Assembly (NCBI RefSeq): GCF_040958095.1
Contig: NC_091208.1
Coordinates: 10,268,326 to 10,332,325, forward strand
Length of the DNA: 64,000 nt
Direction of reading: 5' to 3'
Source: Procambarus clarkii
Taxonomy: Eukaryota; Arthropoda; Malacostraca; Decapoda; Cambaridae
Positions 44,712-54,889 of the stretch are shown here, one piece after another; within the stretch, counting starts at the first letter, position 1; each line of letters starts with the position of its first letter. Below the pieces are notes generated by a model. It searched no databases. It had not been told where the DNA came from and was given only the letters and a program-made list of their open reading frames with translations. The translations under genes and the position numbers were made by a program.

Positions 44712-44998
44712 AGGGGTCCTGCTTAGTACATGACGTCACAGGTCTTTCTTAGTGCATGACGTCACAGGGGGTCCTGCTTAGTACATGACGTCACAGGTCT
44801 TTCTTAGTGCATGACGTCACAGGGGGTCCTGCTTAGTACATGACGTCACAGGTCTTTCTTAGTGCATGACGTCACAGGGGTCCTGCTTAGTGCATGACGT
44901 CACTGGGATCCTGCTTAGTACATGACGTCAATGGGTTCCTGCTTAGTGCATGACGTCACTGAGGTCCTGCTTAGTGCTTGACGTCACTGGGATTAAGT
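44712..44998 (+). repeat. Module B array 5 (about 10 copies, dimeric start)
   Basis: Begins with three identical 55-bp dimers (44716, 44771, 44826) of a TACATGACGTCACAGG monomer and a GTGCATGACGTCACAGG monomer. Confidence 0.94.
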
Positions 44999-45542
44999 AC
45001 ACTGTGGCCACCTGACCAAAACACTAACAACAAGAAACACCTGTTGAAAAGTGAGTTTCTGTGAAAACCACTGACCTCAGAACACGGTACATGGTAGCTA
45101 AGTGTCCCCCCACACTCTAATAACTGTGACGACTACTGCAGTAGACAGTCTCTAAGTGATCCCTAATCACTGCATAGTTTAATTAATGTGTATAATGGAA
45201 CACTTAAAAAAAATTTGCAAGAATTCTATAACTAATTTAAGTGTTGTTGCTGTTAAAAATTCGTTACCTGGAACAAAAATTTCCAAGTAACACGGGCTAT
45301 GATGAGCCCGTAGATAGTTATTTGTAATGTAACTAAAGTTTCTTTTTAAATAAATAAAATTATTTTACTAACAATTTAGGTAAAAAACTTTTGTGCTAAA
45401 CTTCTTAAAACTTTTTACAAAATAAAAAATACTTAATTTTTTTTGTTTACTTCTATATTGGTAATAAAATTTTTATATCAATATTTTTCATGGTACAAAA
45501 TGTTTGTATTTAATAAATAATGAATATTAACATCTTGCTCAT
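44999..45542 (+). repeat. Unit U5 C-flank and AT core with 85-bp extra segment
   Basis: At about 45243-45330 an extra segment contains ACCTGGAACAAAA and a hairpin with arms ACGGGCT/AGCCCGT. It is shared only with 61925-62010 and absent from U1-U4, so it is a derived insertion. Confidence 0.75.
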
Positions 45543-46558
45543 TGTTACGGACCCTGATCCAGCGTCCAATCTCTAAACAGTGACGGCCGCGCCATCTGTG
45601 GGTCAGCTCCCGAAACCCCCTCCAAACCGACGACGTGTACTAGCTACGAGGGCCAGTTTCCAGCCCCGTTCAGCGCTCAACGCCGCCGCCGCTGACCTCT
45701 GGTGAGGTGGTGCTCAGACTACAACGCCGTCTATGGAGTGGATATGTCGGGCGTTTGTGTCTGAGCCTGTAAGTGTGGTGTTTTAGTGTCCCTGTTATTG
45801 ATGACGTGTCTGCTTACAGAGCCGACCTGGGACCACTGTGTTGAAGGTGGAGTCAGTCTACCCGAGGCAGCCAGTCTCCATACCTTGAAGTTTGCTGCAG
45901 TTGTTGTGACGTCGTCCCCCCGGAAGAACACTGTGGTGTGTTAAGCCTGCCAGTGGAGTGGCAGTGGAAGGATTTACCCGGGACCGACGGTTGGAGACGA
46001 TAATCCACTGGGGTATTGAGGACAGGAGGGTGATTGGTGATATCACACGAGACTCCTGTCTAGGGCGTACCCCTTTTATCGTTCGTGGAGTGGCCGTACC
46101 AGCCTTGGTGGCTCTGTACCTGCCAGCAGACCTGCGCTGGACGTGTGGTTGACGGCCTCCACGACGGTGCCCCCAGTGGACCTGTGTTGTGGCTGACCTG
46201 TGGCCAGGGTAGACTCGGCGTTCTCAGAGGACACGTCTTGAGGCCACGAAGAAAGCACCGCGGACTCAGCACCTAGCTTCTTAATCAAGAGTCTTCAGCA
46301 GAAGACTAGATTGTGCACGATCCCCTTGGAAAGTGTTAATACCCCTCCCCCTTGTGTACGTTTTACTTTTATATATTTAAATGGTGAAGGTTATATTATA
46401 TTATATTAAGTTCTTACCTTTCTTTCCCTACTCCCTTTAAGTTACTTGCGTCACGGATCGCATCCCTTGATAGCCTCTACTGGCTTGGGGCCGGATATAT
46501 ATCTTCCTCTAACTACATCAGAGTAAGAACCCCGTTGCGTCCCGAGAGGGCCGTAACA
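45543..46558. mobile_element. Solo LTR, family 1, copy 2, inverted (TSD CTCAT)
   Basis: 1016 bases, TGTTACGG to CGTAACA, reverse complement of the copy at 32811-33826. CTCAT at 45538-45542 and 46559-46563. Empty sites CTTGCTCATCCTCTCAC exist at 40960 and 62226. Confidence 0.92.
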
Positions 46559-46925
46559 CTCATCCTCTCACATCTACATCGTTGAATTGTCGTGGTTTTC
46601 TATACCTCTTTAGTGATTAACTTTTAAATTCAAAACTTTTTTTTTGTTTCATTTTACCAGAAATTTTAAGTTGATACTTTCAATGCCTTATTAATATCCC
46701 CTTTGTTTACTGTATTCTTAGGCCATTGTGAAAGATGTCAGTAAGTAAGGATAACTTAGCTGCTGAGCACCAATCTTTCCTCCCCCCCCCCCGCCCAATC
46801 CCTAATCCTTATCCTGTAATTGGATACAGTTCCTGGTTATGTTGTGGCTGAGGGTGTGGAGGCTGGTGTTCATGTTGTTCAGGGCCTTGTTGAGGTTGGT
46901 GATGCAGTGCCTGGTTATGGTTATA
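46559..46925 (+). repeat. Unit U5 pre-D segment and module D array 6 (about 1 copy)
   Basis: GATACAGTTCCTGGTTATG start, a single D monomer with GTGTTCATG, then the LINE fragment. Confidence 0.85.
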
Positions 46926-46939
46926 ACAATAAAGACTTC

Positions 46940-47183
46940 GATAAATAGCATGAAAGTGGTAGATCTGGACAACTTCTTTATGCGTGATATCCAAACTCCT
47001 GTAAATATAATTTATATCAACACGAGCATAGTAGAATTTGCAAGAGAAATTGGCAACATGTCAATGCACTCAGCCCCGGGTTTCAACTCATGGAATTCAA
47101 TATTTATAAAGAAATATTTTACTAAACTAAAAAAAAAGTTTAGAACCTTGATAATGCAAAATATCCTAATACTTGGGTCATAG
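46940..47183 (+). pseudogene. Captured LINE RT fragment, unit U5
   Basis: Subtype reading IIYINTSIVEFAREIGNMSM, close to the U6 copy and unlike U1-U4 (SETDF or SEADF). Runs on in frame through YFTKLKKKF to NILILGS, so module E started as LINE-adjacent sequence. Confidence 0.73.
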
Positions 47184-47620
47184 AGTTTAGAAGCATGATG
47201 ATGTTGCAACACGTCTTCCTACTTGTTTCACTTCAACATTGTTCAGATTTTGGACATTTCTTTCTCATTCACTTGTTATATAGTATTTAAAAACCGGTTA
47301 AAGGGAAGATGCGACGCCGTTGTCATGGAGACATCACCCCTCCTCCTCCTCCTGAGTGATGTTTACACATTTACGCCATAAACTGCATATATGTCATATT
47401 TTATGCCCTCCAAAGGAAGCAAACAGCCAGGTTTGTCATGTAAGAAACTGGGCTTTTAGGGAAGAATTCATCGTCTAAATATCACCTGTATCTGTGTGAG
47501 GAGCGTGGTGGTTGAGAGATGGTGTTGGGTGGCAAAGGGGGAGAGAGAGAGCCTCGACCCCCTGCCTTGGAAACTCAAGGAAATATATGATAGATTTTAC
47601 AAGACCTGTTCTGAGATCGT
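47184..47620 (+). repeat. Conserved unit tail, copy 3 (truncated)
   Basis: Follows the other tails up to GTTCTGAGATC at 47619, where module B sequence in inverted orientation begins. Confidence 0.78.
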
Positions 47621-47757
47621 CACCCCAGTGACGTCATGCACCTCTTAGTGCATGACGTCACTGGGGTCCTGCTCAGTGCATGATGTCCCTGGGGTTCTGC
47701 TTAGTGCATGATGTGACTGGGGTCCTGCTTAGTGCATGACGTCACTGGTCTCCTCTC
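47621..47757. repeat. Module B array 6 with inverted junction
   Basis: ACCCCAGTGACGTCATGCA (47622-47640) is the exact reverse complement of TGCATGACGTCACTGGGGT (47649-47667), with an 8-base spacer; three further forward monomers follow. Confidence 0.9.
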
Positions 47758-47976
47758 ACTGTCAGTACCTGGTCACGTGACCCTAAATGGGTCACTGAAT
47801 ACTGTGAAGTTGTTCTACTTTCCATCATCGTGTTTAACGGAAATAATTCATTAACATACAGAGCCTGACACCAACCTCATTACATAATACACTGTAATAT
47901 TACAGCCAATTTTCCTGGGTAGCGTGTCAAGCCGTCCTCCTAATGGAACGTTGCATTTTGACGTATAGTCTACCTA
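47758..47976. other. Flanking sequence left of the LINE nest
   Basis: Not recognised as a module. It should be continuous with 56831 onward once the 47991-56830 insertion is removed. Confidence 0.5.
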
Positions 47977-48121
47977 AGACCAAAAGAAGTTTTTTTTTTG
48001 TTTATTTTTACATGCAAAGCATGTAACTTAAATACAATAAAAACAACACAGAATACAGAACAGAACAAAAGAAAACAATAGACCACCGGCCAGAATGGCC
48101 GATAGCATTTCACAATAAACC

Positions 48122-48654
48122 CCCCCTCCCCGCTCAGCTCGTTGTCGCCGTGTGGGGGCTTGGTGGGCGGCTGCCGGAGTGTGATGCTCCTTGGGACAGT
48201 CCTGTCCTTTTCTAGCCTTGTGCTCCTGCTGCCGTCCTCTCCAATTCTGCTGGGCATCTTTTCCTTTTCCTTCTGTTTCGTTTTTCTCCCCCCTCTTCTC
48301 CTATCTGCTTGCCGTTTCCTGCCGACCTTTTGCTCGTTCTGGTTCTTCCCTTGGACTTCTTCTATTTTGACGCCCGGGTGCTTGAGGAGGCATACTCTTG
48401 CACCCGTAGAACTGCAGTACCCGACGTCGAGAGCGAGGGGAACCTTTTATTGTCAATCCCCACTTCGTCACTGAACCCGATCTCGACGGACTGTCGGTTT
48501 CTTAAGGTGGCGTTTGTGGGGCGTATACTCACGACGCACCCCTAGGAGGCCCCGACAAGATCGGCGATAGCTTCTTGTTGGGTGTCCTGCCTCTAATTGT
48601 GGCTCCATGGTGGGTGTGGGGGCACATTCGTGAGTGAATTCTTCTTTCGTCAAG
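48122..48654 (+). promoter_or_regulatory. 5' UTR / internal promoter region of I-clade LINE
   Basis: 533 bases, pyrimidine-rich in the middle. Full-length LINEs of this group carry an internal promoter in the 5' UTR; no specific element is identified here. A diverged copy of its first part lies at 15940-16300. Confidence 0.5.
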
Positions 48655-50577
48655 ATGATTACCCCTGCTTCGGCTTCTTCTGGTTTACCTTCTCAGGCTC
48701 GTGGGGTGGGCGACCAAGCCCCCGAGTCGGTCCGTATTGGAAGACCGGGCTCTGTAGCCTCCGCTGCATTGGGCCCCGACCTTGCTCCTCCTTTGGCCTC
48801 TCTGACTCCTTCCCCTGGCTCCCCTCCCTCCTCTGTGGTTGGGTCGAGCCCCAAGCCCCCAGTGGTGACTACCTCGTCCCCTGGCGCGGCTCCTTCTCTC
48901 GTTGTTACTACTGCGCCTTTTAACCCCTCTCTCTCTGGGGGTTCTCACCGCCGTTCTCGTCACGGCCGCCCTCGCTCGATTCCTTCCAGTTCTGCTACCT
49001 ATCAAGCCTTGTTTGGTCCCGCTTCGTGGGCCAAATATTTTGATCTCCTCCCTCTTGATTCTGCGCCTCCTGACGATTTCTCCCTTCATCGACATCTCAT
49101 TGATTCCGTGGATGCCTCCATTACTTTTAACCCCACTCGTCTCGGTACGCGTGTCGTTGCTGCTCCTTCTCAGGATGCTGCTTCCCGCTTGGCTGCCTTA
49201 TCCTGCCTTGGCGAGACCCCCGTTCGGGTCTCGAAGAACGTCCAGTTGAATGCCAGTGTTGGCACTATTTTGCTCCCGCCCCATGTTGCGACCGGTGTTC
49301 GGGACCTACGCGACTGCCACGACGATATTCGACATATCCTCGCTGCCCAGGGCCATTCTATTCTCCAGGTGGACACGTTTACTCGTCCCCCTCGTGGTAG
49401 TCGCCGTCAACCCCTCCGGGTTGTGAAGATTACCTTTGATGGTAGGACCCTTCCACCCTCTGTCATTCTTGCTGGTGCCAGGTGCTCTGTCCAGGAGTAC
49501 ATTCCTTCTCCTCGGCTCTGCAACAAGTGCTGGGGGTTTGGGCATGGTGCCCTCCGCTGCTCCGGGACTGTCTCTCTCTGTCCTTTGTGTGGTGGCGAAG
49601 GTCACTCTAAGTCGGAGTGCGCTTCTCCCCAGGCTCGTTGCCTCAACTGCGGTGAGGCCCATCCTACCTTCTCCCGTGCGTGTGTCCATTACAAGCTTGA
49701 GGCAGCCGTCCTCAACTTGAAGCACCGGGAGCGTTTATCTTTTCCTGAGGCGAGGCGCCAGGTTCGCCGGCTCCCGCCTTATGCTAATATCTCTTATGCT
49801 CGCGTGTTGCGCTCTTCCTCTCCTCGTCCTTCCCGCCTTCCTCAGACTCACAACCGTTTCCAGGCCTTGGACCCTGATGCGCCCACTGCCCCCTCCTCTG
49901 TCCCTTTGGGTTCTCTCCCGAAGGATCCTCCTCCTGGTCCTCTGTCTGGGGTTCCCCTTCCTTCTACCCGGTCTGTCGTGTCTTCTGTGTCTCCTTCCTC
50001 GTCCCCCTCCGATCCTCCTTCCCATCCTCTTCCTCCATCTATCGGCTCTCCCCGTCGCCTGTCGGTGCGGGCGGATGTCCATCGCTCTCCTAACGGCCGT
50101 CGTGTGTGCTCTCGTTCGGCTTCTCCTGTTGAGACACTGGAATCCGTTGCCCGGTACGTAGTTGATGGGACACCGGTCTCTTTAAGTCAGAAGCGTAAGC
50201 CTGGCTCCTCTCCTTCCTCTTCCCCGGCGGGTAAGAAGGCTTCGCTTTCTTCCTCAGCTCCTCCTTCTGGCTCTGTTGCTCCTTCCACTCCCGTTTCAGT
50301 GCTTGCGCCCCCTGTTCCTGCTATGGAGGTTTCTTTGGCCCCTGCTTCCCTTTCGGTTGCTGCTCTTGCTGGGGTGCTCTCCTCTCTTTCTACTCCCCCT
50401 CTTCCTGCTGCTGTCCTTGACTGCTCCTCTCCGTTGTCTCCTCCTCCTCCTCCTCCGGACCCTGCCCGCCCACCTCTGATCTGTTCTCCCGTTTCCTTCC
50501 CTCCGTCTTTGCTCAGTTTACCCATGCCCCCTAACCCTGACTTTGCTGACCCTGATCCCGACCCTGATATTCTTTAA
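48655..50577 (+). CDS. LINE ORF1 (gag-like nucleic-acid-binding protein)
   Basis: 640 codons from the ATG at 48655 (context CAAGATGA); the frame is open from a GTG at 48634, but the ATG is the better start. ORF1 proteins bind the element RNA and form the ribonucleoprotein. The N-terminal third is Ser/Pro/Ala-rich. A globular part follows around residues 115-280. Three CCHC knuckles come at about residues 289-345: CNKCWGFGHGALRC, CPLCGGEGHSKSEC and CLNCGEAHPTFSRAC. The long C-terminal tail is Ser/Pro-rich. Three tandem knuckles followed by a proline/serine tail is usual for I/Jockey ORF1. The TAA at 50575-50577 overlaps the open start of ORF2. Confidence 0.88.
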   Translation: MITPASASSGLPSQARGVGDQAPESVRIGRPGSVASAALGPDLAPPLASLTPSPGSPPSSVVGSSPKPPVVTTSSPGAAPSLVVTTAPFNPSLSGGSHRRSRHGRPRSIPSSSATYQALFGPASWAKYFDLLPLDSAPPDDFSLHRHLIDSVDASITFNPTRLGTRVVAAPSQDAASRLAALSCLGETPVRVSKNVQLNASVGTILLPPHVATGVRDLRDCHDDIRHILAAQGHSILQVDTFTRPPRGSRRQPLRVVKITFDGRTLPPSVILAGARCSVQEYIPSPRLCNKCWGFGHGALRCSGTVSLCPLCGGEGHSKSECASPQARCLNCGEAHPTFSRACVHYKLEAAVLNLKHRERLSFPEARRQVRRLPPYANISYARVLRSSSPRPSRLPQTHNRFQALDPDAPTAPSSVPLGSLPKDPPPGPLSGVPLPSTRSVVSSVSPSSSPSDPPSHPLPPSIGSPRRLSVRADVHRSPNGRRVCSRSASPVETLESVARYVVDGTPVSLSQKRKPGSSPSSSPAGKKASLSSSAPPSGSVAPSTPVSVLAPPVPAMEVSLAPASLSVAALAGVLSSLSTPPLPAAVLDCSSPLSPPPPPPDPARPPLICSPVSFPPSLLSLPMPPNPDFADPDPDPDIL

Positions 50578-53500
50578 CGTGCTCTGTTGGTCTTTCGCCT
50601 TTGTTTCTTCCTTGTTCTCTGTTTTTGTCCTTTCTCTTCTCGTCGTTGTCCATTCTTCAATGGAACGTTCGAGGTTATTACGCCAATTTCCTCGAACTCC
50701 AACTTCTGGTTTCGCGGTTTTCGCCCCTTTGTGTCTGTCTCCAGGAGCCGATGCTTGGTGCTCGTCCTGGTCGTTTTCGTGGCTATTCCTTTCTCTCCCC
50801 CCCCCCAGCCATTGCTGGGGCTTCTAATTCTTCTGCTCTCTTGATTCGGGCTGATGTTCCCTTTGTTCCTTTACTTTTTCCTTCGCCTCTCCATTGTTCT
50901 GCTGCTCGTATCTTTGTGGGGAAATGGTACACAGTTTGTTCCATTTATCTCCCCCCGAGTGTCCCGCTCTCTCTTCCTGATTTGAAACACCTCCTAGACT
51001 CCTTGCCGGAGCCTGTGCTCCTGCTGGGTGACTTCAATTGTCGTCATTCTCTTTGGGGTGACGTTCTGACGAATACCCGGGGTCGCCTCCTTGAGCCGTT
51101 TCTCCTCTCTTCTTCCCTGTCTCTTCTGAATTCTGGTGAGCCCACTCATTTGGACTCTCGAACTCGCACCCTTTCTTGTCTTGATCTTTCTCTCTGCTCT
51201 TCCTCTCTTTACTTAGATTTCACATGGCAGGTTCTTGATGACCTCCATGGAAGTGATCATTTCCCCATCCTTGTTTCCTTTTTCTCTTTTCGCCCTTCCC
51301 TCTCTTTCCCTAGATGGCAGTTTGCTAAGGCGGACTGGACCCTGTTTTCCCTCAGTGCTACTCTCTCTGACCTCTCCCTTCTGCCCCTCTCTCGCGCTCT
51401 CCTCCTTTTTCATGACACTGTCTTCGACGCTGCCCTCCGCTCTATTCCTCGCTCTTCCTCTCGGGGTCCACGGAAGTGCGTTCCCTGGTGGAATGCGGAC
51501 TGTGCTCGGGCTGTCCGCTGTAAGCGTGCAGCCTGGAAGAAGCACCGCCGTAGGCAGACGACCGATTCTTTTCTTTTCTTTCGGAAAGCGAGTGCGGTGG
51601 CCCGTAGGGCCATCCGTACGGCTAAACGTGAATGTTGGGCTTCTTATGTCTCGACAATTACGTCCGAAACCCCTCTGGCCCAGATCTGGAAGCGTATCCG
51701 CAAGATAGCGGGTAAGTTCGTTCCCGATGTTTCACCGGTCCTTCACCTCCATGATACTCTTGTGGCGGACCCGTTGCAGGTCGCTTCCGAACTGGGTTCC
51801 CACTTTTCTTCTGTTAGCTCTGGTCTTCATCTTCCCCAATCTTTCCTTCTTCGTAAACCTGTCCTTGAGTCTCGTCCTTTAGATTTCTGCACTCATCTTC
51901 AGCTTCCCTATAATGATCCCTTCTCTCTCTCTGAACTTCGTTCTGCCCTGGCCCTCTGCGGTTCTACGGCGGCGGGCTCCGATGGTATTCATTATGAGAT
52001 GCTTCGCCATCTCCCTCCGAGCACGTCTCAGTATTTACTGAGTCTGTATAATCGGATCTGGGAGTCGTCGTCAGTCCCTGAGGACTGGCTCGATGCCGTT
52101 GTCCTCCCTGTTCGCAAACCAGGGTCTCTGGGTACTTCCCCTAAGGACTTTCGCCCTATTGCTCTCACAAGTTGTGTCTGCAAACTCTTTGAACGTATGG
52201 TTAACGTTCGTCTGATGTGGTTCCTGGAACACCATCACCTCCTCTCCCCTTCTCAATTTGGTTTCCGCAAGTGCCGCAGCACGACAGATGTCCTGGTGAA
52301 CTTGGAGGTCTATATACGTACTGCTTTTGCTGCGAAGACCTCCGTTGTTGCCGTCCTTTTTGACCTAGAAAAGGCTTACGACACCACTTGGCGTTATCAT
52401 ATCCTATCTCAACTTCATTCTTTTGGCCTTCGTGGTCATCTCCCTCTCTTTCTCCGCAGCTTCCTCTCTCGTCGTTCCTTTCGGGTGCGCCTTGGTACCG
52501 CTCTCTCTCCCCCTTTTCAGCAATACGAAGGTGTGCCCCAGGGTAGTGTTCTGAGCACTACTCTTTTTCTGGTTGCCCTCAATGGTCTTCTTTCCTCTCT
52601 TCCTTCTGGTGTCTTCTCCGCTCTCTATGTCGATGATCTTACCCTTTGTTGTCAGGGTGATGATTCGCCTCTCCTTCAACGCCGGCTTCAACTTGCGATT
52701 GATGCCGTGTCGTCTTGGGCCACAGGTCATGGCTTCAAGTTCTCTACTTCTAAGACTTGTGCCATGACTTTTACGCGGAAACGGGTTGTTCTTCGTCCCT
52801 CTTTGTCACTTTATGGTCATCCCCTTGAATACAAAGATTCCGCGAAGCTTTTGGGGTTATTCCTTGACACTCGTTTGTCTTGGTCTCCCCATATCTCTTA
52901 CCTCCGTGTTGAGTGCTCTAAGTCCCTTACCCTCCTTCGGGTCTTGTCCCATACTTCTTGGGGGGCAGATAGGCGCACTCTCCTTGCTTTACATTCCTCT
53001 CTCGTCCTGTCTAAGCTCGATTATGGTTGCCCTGCTTACTCGTCTGCTTCTCCTTCTACTCTTCGCCGTCTTGATGCTTTGCACCATACTGGGTTGCGCC
53101 TCAGTTCTGGTGCCTTTCGTTCGACTCCCGTCCTTAGCTTGTATGTTGACACTGGCTTCCTGTCTCTCCAGGACCGCCGTGATCGCTACTGTCTTCGGTA
53201 TCTTGCGCGGTCCTTGCAACATCCTTCCTCTCGTCTCTGTCGTGCTTTAACTTTTACCCCTCCTGCGGTTCCTGTTCCTCTTCACCACCTCCCTCTTTCT
53301 GTCCGGTTATCTCGCCTGCAGGATTCTCTTTCCGTTCGTATTTCTGATGTTTCTCCTCGTGTTGTTCCTTCTTTGCCCCCGTGGAGGGTCCCTCTTCCGC
53401 GGTTTTGTACATCCTTGACTCGCATCACTAAAGCTTTTACCCCTCCTACAGTTCTCAAACGCCTTTTCCTCGAGCACTTTTCTTCTCACTCCCGCTCCGT

Positions 53501-54326
53501 TTCTGTCTTCACCGATGGGTCTAAGTCAGCGGACGGTGTTGGCTACTCTGTTGTTTTTCCTGATCGCACTTATATGTGTCGCTTGCCTCCGGAGACTAGC
53601 ATCTTTACAGCGGAACTTTATGCTATTCTCTATGCTCTTCGTCTCCTGCTTTCTCGTTGTCAGTCTTCCTTTGTGGTTGTTGTTGACTCTCGTAGTGCCC
53701 TCATGGCTCTCGGGTGCTTTAATCCAGTTCATCCGGTAGTTGTCGAGATCCAGCATTGGCTGTTTCTCGTTCACAGTAAATTTAAGTCGGTTGAGTTTTG
53801 TTGGGTTCCCAGCCATATTGGCGTGTCTTTAAATGAGCGTGCGGATGCTGCCGCTAAGGACGCTGTCCGCTCTTGTCCCATCTCTCGTAAAGGCATTCCG
53901 TATTCCGACTTTTACCCGGTTATCCATTCCTCAGTCCTTACCCGTTGGCGGGCTTCTTGGTTGTCTGTTACTGGTAACAAGCTACGTACTCTTAAATGTT
54001 GTGTTTCCTCGTGGCCGTCCTCCTTCCACCGTAACCGGCGGTGGGAAACAGCTCTAGCGAGGTTGCGTATTGGCCATACTCGCTTAACCCATGGTCACTT
54101 GATGGAGCGCCGCCCTGCTCCTTATTGTCCTAGTTGCATTGTCCCTCTTACGGTCGTGCATGTCCTTCTTGAATGTCCTGACTTCCAGGACGAGCGTGTG
54201 TCTTGCTTTCCGACCGCCCCTCGCGGTCACCTGTCCCTCGATAGAATTCTTGGTGACTCGGATACTTTTGATATCGTTCGCCTTATGCGTTTTTGTTCTC
54301 GTATTGGCATCCTTGGTGATATTTAG
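50568..54326 (+). CDS. LINE ORF2 (endonuclease, reverse transcriptase, RNase H)
   Basis: Open frame from 50568, overlapping the ORF1 stop in the -1 frame. Residue numbers below count from 50601. AP-type endonuclease: LQWNVRG (20), CLQEP, LLGDFNCRHS (about 143) and GSDHFP (about 217). RT: LPVRKPGS, FRPIALTSCVCKLFERM, QFGFRKCRSTTD, VLFDLEKAYDT (motif A, about 586), GVPQGSVLS and YVDDL (motif C, about 676). RNase H: VFTDGSKS (about 970), FTAELYAI, VVDSRSAL and NERADAAAK, giving the D-E-D-D set. Near residue 1176 CPSC-x8-H-x4-C forms the usual C-terminal zinc motif. The protein cleaves the target and primes reverse transcription there. No ATG lies in frame before the first endonuclease motif, so initiation must be by reinitiation, frameshift or a non-AUG codon. 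Confidence 0.93.
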   Translation, partial: YSLTCSVGLSPLFLPCSLFLSFLFSSLSILQWNVRGYYANFLELQLLVSRFSPLCVCLQEPMLGARPGRFRGYSFLSPPPAIAGASNSSALLIRADVPFVPLLFPSPLHCSAARIFVGKWYTVCSIYLPPSVPLSLPDLKHLLDSLPEPVLLLGDFNCRHSLWGDVLTNTRGRLLEPFLLSSSLSLLNSGEPTHLDSRTRTLSCLDLSLCSSSLYLDFTWQVLDDLHGSDHFPILVSFFSFRPSLSFPRWQFAKADWTLFSLSATLSDLSLLPLSRALLLFHDTVFDAALRSIPRSSSRGPRKCVPWWNADCARAVRCKRAAWKKHRRRQTTDSFLFFRKASAVARRAIRTAKRECWASYVSTITSETPLAQIWKRIRKIAGKFVPDVSPVLHLHDTLVADPLQVASELGSHFSSVSSGLHLPQSFLLRKPVLESRPLDFCTHLQLPYNDPFSLSELRSALALCGSTAAGSDGIHYEMLRHLPPSTSQYLLSLYNRIWESSSVPEDWLDAVVLPVRKPGSLGTSPKDFRPIALTSCVCKLFERMVNVRLMWFLEHHHLLSPSQFGFRKCRSTTDVLVNLEVYIRTAFAAKTSVVAVLFDLEKAYDTTWRYHILSQLHSFGLRGHLPLFLRSFLSRRSFRVRLGTALSPPFQQYEGVPQGSVLSTTLFLVALNGLLSSLPSGVFSALYVDDLTLCCQGDDSPLLQRRLQLAIDAVSSWATGHGFKFSTSKTCAMTFTRKRVVLRPSLSLYGHPLEYKDSAKLLGLFLDTRLSWSPHISYLRVECSKSLTLLRVLSHTSWGADRRTLLALHSSLVLSKLDYGCPAYSSASPSTLRRLDALHHTGLRLSSGAFRSTPVLSLYVDTGFLSLQDRRDRYCLRYLARSLQHPSSRLCRALTFTPPAVPVPLHHLPLSVRLSRLQDSLSVRISDVSPRVVPSLPPWRVPLPRFCTSLTRITKAFTPPTVLKRLFLEHFSSHSRSVSVFTDGSKSADGVGYSVVFPDRTYMCRLPPETSIFTAELYAILYALRLLLSRCQSSFVVVVDSRSALMALGCFNPVHPVVVEIQHWLFLVHSKFKSVEFCWVPSHIGVSLNERADAAAKDAVRSCPISRKGIPYSDFYPVIHSSVLTRWRASWLSVTGNKLRTLKCCVSSWPSSFHRNRRWETALARLRIGHTRLTHGHLMERRPAPYCPSCIVPLTVVHVLLECPDFQDERVSCFPTAPRGHLSLDRILGDSDTFDIVRLMRFCSRIGILGDI

Positions 54327-54404
54327 CGCCCTCTGATTATTTTGCGTATTTGATGGTGCTACATAGCCTTCCCGGTTTGGTGCCTTCTTTTGATAATTAC
54401 TTAC
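54327..54404 (+). other. 3' UTR of I-clade LINE
   Basis: 78 bases ending TTGATAATTACTTAC with no poly(A), consistent with I-type elements that end in short defined or TAA-like tails. Confidence 0.65.
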
Positions 54405-54417
54405 TTCACAATAAACC

Positions 54418-54889
54418 ACAAACACGATAAAGGCATAGAAAAATACAGCATACAACAAGGCACAAAGTAGAATACAATGGCAAACTAGCATGCACAGTAA
54501 CATCATAAAACAAAACATACATCAAAGGCACAACAAGGAACATAACAGTACAATCACAATACATTCCAAACAAAACATAAAGAACAAACACGTACAACAG
54601 GTAAAGTACGCCATAACAAACGGAAGGCAAAACAAAATGGCACAACCGAACAAAGAGCACTCGCCAACAGCCTGAAGGGCACACAATATGACATACACAA
54701 GCGCATACGACATCCACAACCGAACACACAAATACACAGGAACCGTACACCCACCCACCAGCCATACAAAGAAACCCTACAACATACACCGGAGCACGCA
54801 GGAACCGGGAAACAAAACCCACCCCACCCACTCACACACACACACCCCATCCTCACCGCACACAACAGGAAACACAGAATACACAGAAA
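54418..54889 (-). other. 3' UTR of the gag-only element (part)
   Basis: On the - strand T/G-rich non-coding sequence; the remaining part continues at 48108-47991 with an AATAAA and the poly(A). No RT or EN motif was found in any frame. Confidence 0.65.

Larger units (their letters stand above)
24111..47757 (+). repeat. Composite macrosatellite block 1 (units U1-U5)
   Basis: Five complete or partial copies of a complex unit follow one another. Unit order: head segment (AAGAAACAACCAGAAAGC...CACATTCATGAGGGGTCC), module B (28 bp), a trace of A, module C (33 bp), conserved flank, AT-rich core, pre-D segment (CCTTATTAATATCC...CCTTATCCTG), module D (84 bp), LINE RT fragment, module E (about 50 bp), conserved tail. 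Head segments start near 24325, 27970, 32730, 38758 and 44613. Unit length varies mainly through the B and D arrays and through later insertions. Confidence 0.88.
48122..54404 (+). mobile_element. Full-length I-clade LINE, both ORFs intact (TSD 13 bp)
   Basis: About 6.28 kb flanked by TTCACAATAAACC at 48109-48121 and 54405-54417, placing it inside the 3' UTR of the gag-only element. Order: GC/T-rich 5' UTR, ORF1 with three CCHC knuckles, ORF2 with AP endonuclease, RT, RNase H and C-terminal zinc motif, a short 3' UTR ending TTGATAATTACTTAC. An RNase H domain in ORF2 is typical of the I superclade. Both ORFs are free of stops. Confidence 0.92.

Noticed and set aside
50601-54326. Many shorter open frames on the - strand and alternative + frames over LINE ORF1 and ORF2
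   Set aside because: They lie opposite to or overlap the real ORFs and show no motifs. The pyrimidine-rich codon usage of ORF1/ORF2 leaves the reverse strand stop-poor.
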